From assembly GCF_010669145.1 (NCBI RefSeq), contig NZ_CP048635.1:1434501-1498500 (forward strand): a stretch of DNA of 64,000 bases, read 5' to 3'. Below, in pieces: positions 59,651-64,000 of the stretch (position 1 is the stretch's first letter; every line of letters begins with the position of its first letter). The notes under the pieces were generated by a model. That model was not told the origin of the DNA and searched no databases. It worked only from the letters and a program-made list of their open reading frames with translations. This stretch comes from Rhizobium oryzihabitans. GTDB taxonomy: Bacteria; Pseudomonadota; Alphaproteobacteria; Rhizobiales; Rhizobiaceae. A program made the translations under genes and the position numbers.

Positions 59651-60532
59651 ATGTCTTTCAGCGGTGTATTTCCCTATCTCGTCTCGCCGGTCGATGCATC
59701 CGGCAAGGTGATGCAAGGTGTGCTGACGGATCTGGTGGATCATCTGATCGGCGAGGGCGTTCACGGCCTCGCGCCGCTCGGTAGCACCGGCGAATTTGCC
59801 TATCTCTCCCAGGAGCAGAGACGCTGCGTCGTCGACACGGTGATTTCGGCCAATCGCGGCCGAGTCCCCGTTGTCGCCGGCGTGGCGTCGACCTCGACCG
59901 CCGATGCGGTGGCTCAGACCGAATATATGGTGGAAGCGGGGGCGGATGGCATTCTGGCCATTCTCGAAGCCTATTTCCCTGTCAGCGACGAGGGTGTGGA
60001 AGCTTACTTCACCGCAATTGCGAAAGCGGCCAAAGGGCGGCCGGTGGTGCTCTACACCAATCCGCAGTTCCAGCGTTCCGATCTCTCTCTCCCGGTGATC
60101 GAGCGGCTGAGCCATATCGATAATGTCAGCTACATCAAGGACGCCTCGACCAATACTGGCCGCCTGCTTTCCATCATCGAACGAACCCGTGGACGGATGC
60201 AGGTCTTTGCCGCCTCCGCGCATATTCCGGTCTGCGTGATGATGATCGGCGGGGTGGGCTGGATGGCGGGACCCGCCTGCATCGTACCCCGGCAGAGCAT
60301 AGCGCTCTATGAAGCCGCAAGGGCTGGAAACTGGATGCTGGCGATGGAGATGCAGCGGCCGATGTGGAAGGTCAACGAGATCTTCGCGAAATATTCGATT
60401 GCCGCCTGTATCAAGACGGCGCTTGAGCTGCAGGGTTTCGCCGTTGGGGCGCCGATCCATCCGCAGTTGCCGCTCAGTGAAGCCGCGCGGGCGGAGATCG
60501 CCGACGTGCTGCGCGATGTCGGCGCGCTCTGA
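59651..60532 (+). CDS. DapA-family (dihydrodipicolinate synthase-like) lyase
   Basis: A 293-residue TIM-barrel aldolase or lyase. [19 protein letters not shown] carries the GSTGE carboxylate-binding loop, [11 protein letters not shown] the Tyr of the proton relay, and [12 protein letters not shown] the Schiff-base Lys. The sequence is far enough from true DapA that a sugar-acid or N-acyl-neuraminate-type reaction is more likely than lysine synthesis. The frame extends upstream inside the binding-protein gene; the ATG at 59651 with AAGGAGCG before it is preferred. Confidence 0.85.
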   Translation: MSFSGVFPYLVSPVDASGKVMQGVLTDLVDHLIGEGVHGLAPLGSTGEFAYLSQEQRRCVVDTVISANRGRVPVVAGVASTSTADAVAQTEYMVEAGADGILAILEAYFPVSDEGVEAYFTAIAKAAKGRPVVLYTNPQFQRSDLSLPVIERLSHIDNVSYIKDASTNTGRLLSIIERTRGRMQVFAASAHIPVCVMMIGGVGWMAGPACIVPRQSIALYEAARAGNWMLAMEMQRPMWKVNEIFAKYSIAACIKTALELQGFAVGAPIHPQLPLSEAARAEIADVLRDVGAL

Positions 60533-60573
60533 GTTTTTTCCCATCCCACACCACACATTGAAGGCATTTGAGA

Positions 60574-61533
60574 ATGAAGCCGATTTCGATCATCGTCGAT
60601 TGTGATCCCGGTATCGATGACACCATTGCGCTCCTCACCGCATTCGTGTCGCCGGAACTTAAGATCCTTGGCATCACGCCGGTCTGTGGCAACCAGCCGC
60701 TGGAGCGGACGGTGCGCAATGCCCTGCAGGTCTGCGAGCTTGGTGGACGAACCGATATCCCGGTCTATGCCGGCTGTTTCCGCCCGATGCTGCGTGAGCC
60801 GATCCATGGCCAGTTCCACGGCAAGACCGGGCTCGGAAACACCGTTCTGCCCGAGCCTGCCAAAAAGGTGGAAACCATGTCCGCCGTCGATTTCCTGATC
60901 GAAGCGCTGGGCGGGGCGGCTGAAAAGGGCGAGCGTATCACGCTCTGCTGCCTTGGCCCGATGACCAATGTCGCAGTCGCGTTGCGCATGAAGCCGCAGA
61001 TCGCCGAGGGCATCGAGCGTATCGTGATGATGGGCGGCGCCTATCGCGAACCTGGCAATCGCACGATGACCTCGGAATACAATGTTCTGGCCGATCCGCA
61101 CGCCGTGCATGTTGTGTTTTCAAGCGGCATCCCGATTGTGGCGCTGGCGCTTGATGCCACCCATCAGGTGATGCTGAAGCCGGAACATGTCACCGAGTTT
61201 TCACGCGTCAGCGGTCGCATTTCGCAGACGCTTGCCGAGCTGATGGCCTTCTGGGACCGCAATGACGTTCCCCGCTACGGTTCGCGCGGCGGCCCGCTGC
61301 ATGATCCGCTCGTCATGGCCTATATCCTTGCGCCGCATCTGTTCGAAACGCAGAAGGCGCGGGTCTTCGTCGAATATGAAAGCGAACTCTGCATGGGACA
61401 GACGATTGCCGACTGGTACGGCAAGAGCGGTCTTGAACCCAATGCCGACATTGTCACCAGGGTTGATGCCGAGGGCGTCATCGCCTTCTTCCTGGAACGG
61501 CTGTCGCGTTACGCCGAAAAGGTGGTGGCATGA
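60574..61533 (+). CDS. Nucleoside hydrolase, first copy (IUNH family)
   Basis: A 319-residue enzyme that cleaves the N-glycosidic bond of ribonucleosides. The calcium site is IIVDCDPGIDDTIALL (residues 5-20), and further ligands lie in CLGPMTNVAVALR and the C-terminal RGGPLHDPLVMAYIL, including the conserved HDP. The ATG at 60574 follows a weak ribosome site (AAGG). It overlaps the second hydrolase by four bases. The two share the fold but differ in most residues, so they are not a recent duplication. Confidence 0.9.
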   Translation: MKPISIIVDCDPGIDDTIALLTAFVSPELKILGITPVCGNQPLERTVRNALQVCELGGRTDIPVYAGCFRPMLREPIHGQFHGKTGLGNTVLPEPAKKVETMSAVDFLIEALGGAAEKGERITLCCLGPMTNVAVALRMKPQIAEGIERIVMMGGAYREPGNRTMTSEYNVLADPHAVHVVFSSGIPIVALALDATHQVMLKPEHVTEFSRVSGRISQTLAELMAFWDRNDVPRYGSRGGPLHDPLVMAYILAPHLFETQKARVFVEYESELCMGQTIADWYGKSGLEPNADIVTRVDAEGVIAFFLERLSRYAEKVVA

Positions 61534-62510
61534 AAGCGCATAAGGTCATCATCGATGCGGATCCCGGCGTCGATGACGCCGCCGCCATCCTGATGGCGCT
61601 CGCCTCGCCGGAGATCGAGGTTCTGGGCCTGTCCATCGTTGCCGGCAACGTGCCGCTGCACGACACCGTCGTCAATGCCTGCAAGCTGGTGGGCCTGAGC
61701 GGCAGGCGCGGCGTGCCGGTCTATGCCGGCGCCAGCGGACCGCTGGTGCGCGAGCAGGTGCTTGGCAAATATGCCCGCATCGGCGCTTTCGATGACGCGC
61801 TGGTCAAGGCCGGCGGGGTCGTGCCGGAAGAAGAAAATGCGGTGCAGTTCATCGTGCGAACCGCACGTGCGGCAGTGGATGCCGGCGAACAGATCACCAT
61901 CTGCGCCATCGGGCCGATGACCAATATTGGGCTGGCGCTCGTCCAGCATCCGGATGTCGCGCGCGGCATCGGCCGGATCGTTGCCATGGGCGGTGCCTTT
62001 ACCGCGCTCGGCCACCGCACGCCATGGGCGGAGTTCAACATCTACGCCGACCCGCATGCCGCCGAGATCGTCTTCCAGTCTGGTGTGCCGATCGTGCTGA
62101 TGCCGCTCGACATGACGTTCAAGGCGCTGTTCACGGCCGAACATTTTGAAAGATTCCGCGCCGGCGGCGAAGCGGGTGGCGCGCTCTTCAACCTGTTCTC
62201 CACCTTCGACCGTAGCGACGTCAAACGCTTCGGTCGCCCGGGCGGGCCGATCCACGATGCGACCACGATTGCGTGGCTGATCCGCCCTGAACTCTTCACC
62301 AGTTGCGAAGCTTTTGTCGGTGTGCAGGTCACAGGCCTGACAATGGGTTATACCTATGCCGATTTCTACAGGAAGATGGACCGGGCGGCCAATGCCACCG
62401 TCGTCACCGATATTGACGAGACCGGTTTCATCGAATTGCTGATCGAGCGCATCGCCCGTCATGGCGGCGAAGCGCTCGGCGGACAAACACCGGGAGGCTC
62501 AAGATCATGA
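61530..62510 (+). CDS. Nucleoside hydrolase, second copy (IUNH family)
   Basis: A 326-residue paralogue with IIDADPGVDDAAAILMALA (metal site), AIGPMTNIGLALVQHP, IVAMGGAFTALGHRTPWAEFNIYADPHAA and RPGGPIHDATTIAWLI. In place of the HDP of the first copy there is HDA, which may alter leaving-group or substrate preference. Its ATG overlaps the first copy's stop, and its own stop overlaps the permease start by four bases, so the whole unit is translated together. Two hydrolases would cover different purine or pyrimidine nucleosides taken up by the ABC system. Confidence 0.9.
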   Translation: MKAHKVIIDADPGVDDAAAILMALASPEIEVLGLSIVAGNVPLHDTVVNACKLVGLSGRRGVPVYAGASGPLVREQVLGKYARIGAFDDALVKAGGVVPEEENAVQFIVRTARAAVDAGEQITICAIGPMTNIGLALVQHPDVARGIGRIVAMGGAFTALGHRTPWAEFNIYADPHAAEIVFQSGVPIVLMPLDMTFKALFTAEHFERFRAGGEAGGALFNLFSTFDRSDVKRFGRPGGPIHDATTIAWLIRPELFTSCEAFVGVQVTGLTMGYTYADFYRKMDRAANATVVTDIDETGFIELLIERIARHGGEALGGQTPGGSRS

Positions 62511-63481
62511 GCGGATATATCCTAAGCCGGTCGATGCAGACCGTGCTCACCCTTCTCGTCATGTCGGTTCTGGTCTTTGCCGGCCTCTACCTCGTCGGCA
62601 ATCCGGTCGACGTGTTGCTGAGCCCGACCGCGACTCCGGCTGAAAGGCTGCAGGTCATCCAGTCCTTCGGTCTCGACAAGCCGGTCTGGGAACAATACTG
62701 GTTGTTCCTGACCCGCGCGCTCTCGGGCGATCTTGGCAATTCCTTCGTGTTCAACCAGCCGGCGCTGACGCTGATCCTGAACCGCATGCCCGCCACACTG
62801 GAACTTGCCTTTGTTGCGCTGTTCATGGCGCTCGTCATCGGCATTCCGCTCGGCGTTTATGCCGGCCTGAAGCCGAAGGGCCTTATCTCCAGGTCGATCA
62901 TGACCTTCTCCATCCTCGGCTTCAGCCTGCCGACCTTCTGGATCGGTCTTGTCATGATCATGTTCTTCAGCGTCTATCTGGGCTGGCTGCCGGCATCAGG
63001 TCGGGGCGATACCGTGTCCGTGCTCGGCGTACCGCTCAGCCTCTTCACGCTGGACGGCCTGTCGCATCTTCTGCTGCCGGCCTTCAGTCTGGCGCTGTTC
63101 AAGATTTCGCTCGTCATCCGTCTCACCCGCGCTGGCGTGATGGAAACCATGCAGCTGGATTTTGTCCGTTTCGCCCGGGCCAAGGGTCTGACGGAGCGCC
63201 GTATCGTTACCGTGCATGTCATGAAGAACACGCTGATCCCGCTGATTACCGTTATCGGCCTCGAACTCGGCTCGCTGATTGCCTTCGCCGTCGTCACCGA
63301 AACGATCTTCGCGTGGCCGGGCATGGGCAAGCTGATCATCGACGCCATCGGCGTTCTCGATCGCCCCGTCATCCTCGCCTATCTGATGATCACCGTCGTG
63401 ATGTTCAGCGTCATCAATCTTCTGGTCGACATTCTTTATTCCTTGGTCGACCCCCGCGTCCGTCTTGAGGGGAATTCGTGA
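62507..63481 (+). CDS. ABC transporter permease (DppB/OppB type)
   Basis: A 324-residue inner-membrane protein. It begins with the typical N-terminal helix and a periplasmic stretch (FAGLYLVGNPVDVLLSPTATPAERLQVIQSFGLDKPVWEQY). The cytoplasmic EAA-type loop is FVRFARAKGLTERRIVTVHVMKNTLIP. It has six membrane segments. It ends with VDPRVRLEG, as in most DppB proteins. The stop overlaps the next ATG by one base. Confidence 0.93.
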   Translation: MSGYILSRSMQTVLTLLVMSVLVFAGLYLVGNPVDVLLSPTATPAERLQVIQSFGLDKPVWEQYWLFLTRALSGDLGNSFVFNQPALTLILNRMPATLELAFVALFMALVIGIPLGVYAGLKPKGLISRSIMTFSILGFSLPTFWIGLVMIMFFSVYLGWLPASGRGDTVSVLGVPLSLFTLDGLSHLLLPAFSLALFKISLVIRLTRAGVMETMQLDFVRFARAKGLTERRIVTVHVMKNTLIPLITVIGLELGSLIAFAVVTETIFAWPGMGKLIIDAIGVLDRPVILAYLMITVVMFSVINLLVDILYSLVDPRVRLEGNS

Positions 63482-64000
63482 TGACCGACAGCAAGTCCCC
63501 GACTGTTTCCGTTCACGCCGCCGCAAACACCGATACCCGCGCGATCTCCCGTTCGCCGGGCCGGGAAGTCGTTTATGCGCTGCTGCATGACAAGCTCGCC
63601 TTGATCGGCATCGTGCTGGTGACGGTCTTTATTCTCGCCGCCGTTTTCGCGCCGATGATCGCGCCGCAGAACCCTTACGATCTCGCTCAGCTCGACATTA
63701 TGGACGGCCGCCTGCCGCCGCTTTCGAAAAGCATGTCGGGCCTGACCTATCTGATCGGCACCGATACACAGGGCCGCGACCTGTTCAGCGCCATTCTCTA
63801 TGGCCTGCGAACCAGTATTCTCGTCGGCCTTTCGAGTGCGGCGATCGCACTCGTCATCGGTGCGTCCATCGGCCTTATCAGCGCCTATGCCGGCGGCCGG
63901 CTGGATTCCATCCTGATGCGTATCGTTGACATCCAGCTCAGCTTCCCGGCCATTCTGATCGCGCTGATCTTCCTCGCCATTCTCGGCCAGGGCGTCGACA
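63481..64000 (+). CDS. ABC transporter permease (DppC/OppC type), 3' end outside window
   Basis: The ATG at 63481 opens a frame with no stop before the window end (173 codons). It encodes an N-terminal cytoplasmic stretch, a membrane segment (LALIGIVLVTVFILAAVFAPMIAP), the DppC hallmark LIGTDTQGRDLFSAILYGLRTSILVGL and further membrane segments. The rest of the gene and probably the two ATPase genes lie to the right. Confidence 0.92.
   Translation, partial: MTDSKSPTVSVHAAANTDTRAISRSPGREVVYALLHDKLALIGIVLVTVFILAAVFAPMIAPQNPYDLAQLDIMDGRLPPLSKSMSGLTYLIGTDTQGRDLFSAILYGLRTSILVGLSSAAIALVIGASIGLISAYAGGRLDSILMRIVDIQLSFPAILIALIFLAILGQGVD

Overview
The window looks like accessory and catabolic chromosome from a rhizobial alphaproteobacterium (Agrobacterium/Rhizobium type). 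This is inferred from high-GC coding sequence, the density of ABC-transport catabolic operons with LacI, LysR, TetR and Rrf2 regulators, an IalB-family protein and a UPF0303 protein. No rRNA, tRNA, insertion sequence or CRISPR array was seen.

Layout. 1-2.2 kb: a methionine-oxidation repair group (thioredoxin-domain protein, exported MsrA, free-methionine-R-sulfoxide reductase). 2.2-19 kb, minus strand: a two-partner-secretion / contact-dependent-inhibition locus. It runs Sel1 - IalB - Sel1 - TpsB transporter - giant TpsA (about 2,390 residues) with a C-terminal deaminase toxin and an Imm1-like immunity gene. Behind it lies an array of displaced toxin/immunity modules: a deletion-fused AHH nuclease/Imm11 remnant, a second partial TpsA carrying a different HNH-like toxin plus immunity gene, a REase-fold toxin plus immunity gene, and a third decayed scrap of TpsA. 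A near-identical 1.2-kb segment is shared by the full TpsA and the partial copy, so recombination could swap toxins.

19.6-22 kb: a methyltransferase and an epoxide-hydrolase-like enzyme divergent from an Rrf2 regulator. 22.6-25.4 kb: aconitase B. 25.6-31.5 kb: a tightly coupled set of GNAT-like protein, asparagine synthetase, acyl carrier protein, acyl-AMP ligase and NAD synthase, which has the look of an uncharacterised biosynthetic pathway. 31.5-36.2 kb: a Csu-type chaperone-usher pilus operon. 36.5-55 kb: a LacI-controlled catabolic operon (oxidoreductase, CoA-transferase, enoyl-CoA hydratase, aldehyde dehydrogenase, sugar-type ABC transporter, two GMC oxidoreductases, FAD dehydrogenase, dihydroxyacetone kinase) and a divergent UPF0303 gene. 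55-57 kb: an MFS/TetR pair with three operators. 57-64 kb: LysR and a Dpp/Opp-type ABC operon with a DapA-family lyase and two nucleoside hydrolases, running off the window end.

A quality point affects the annotation. At least five genes, plus the REase toxin, carry a single-base loss in a homopolymer, mostly G:C, that breaks an otherwise well-preserved frame. Together these look more like base-calling undercounts than gene decay, so the broken genes are listed as genes and the suspected break is named.
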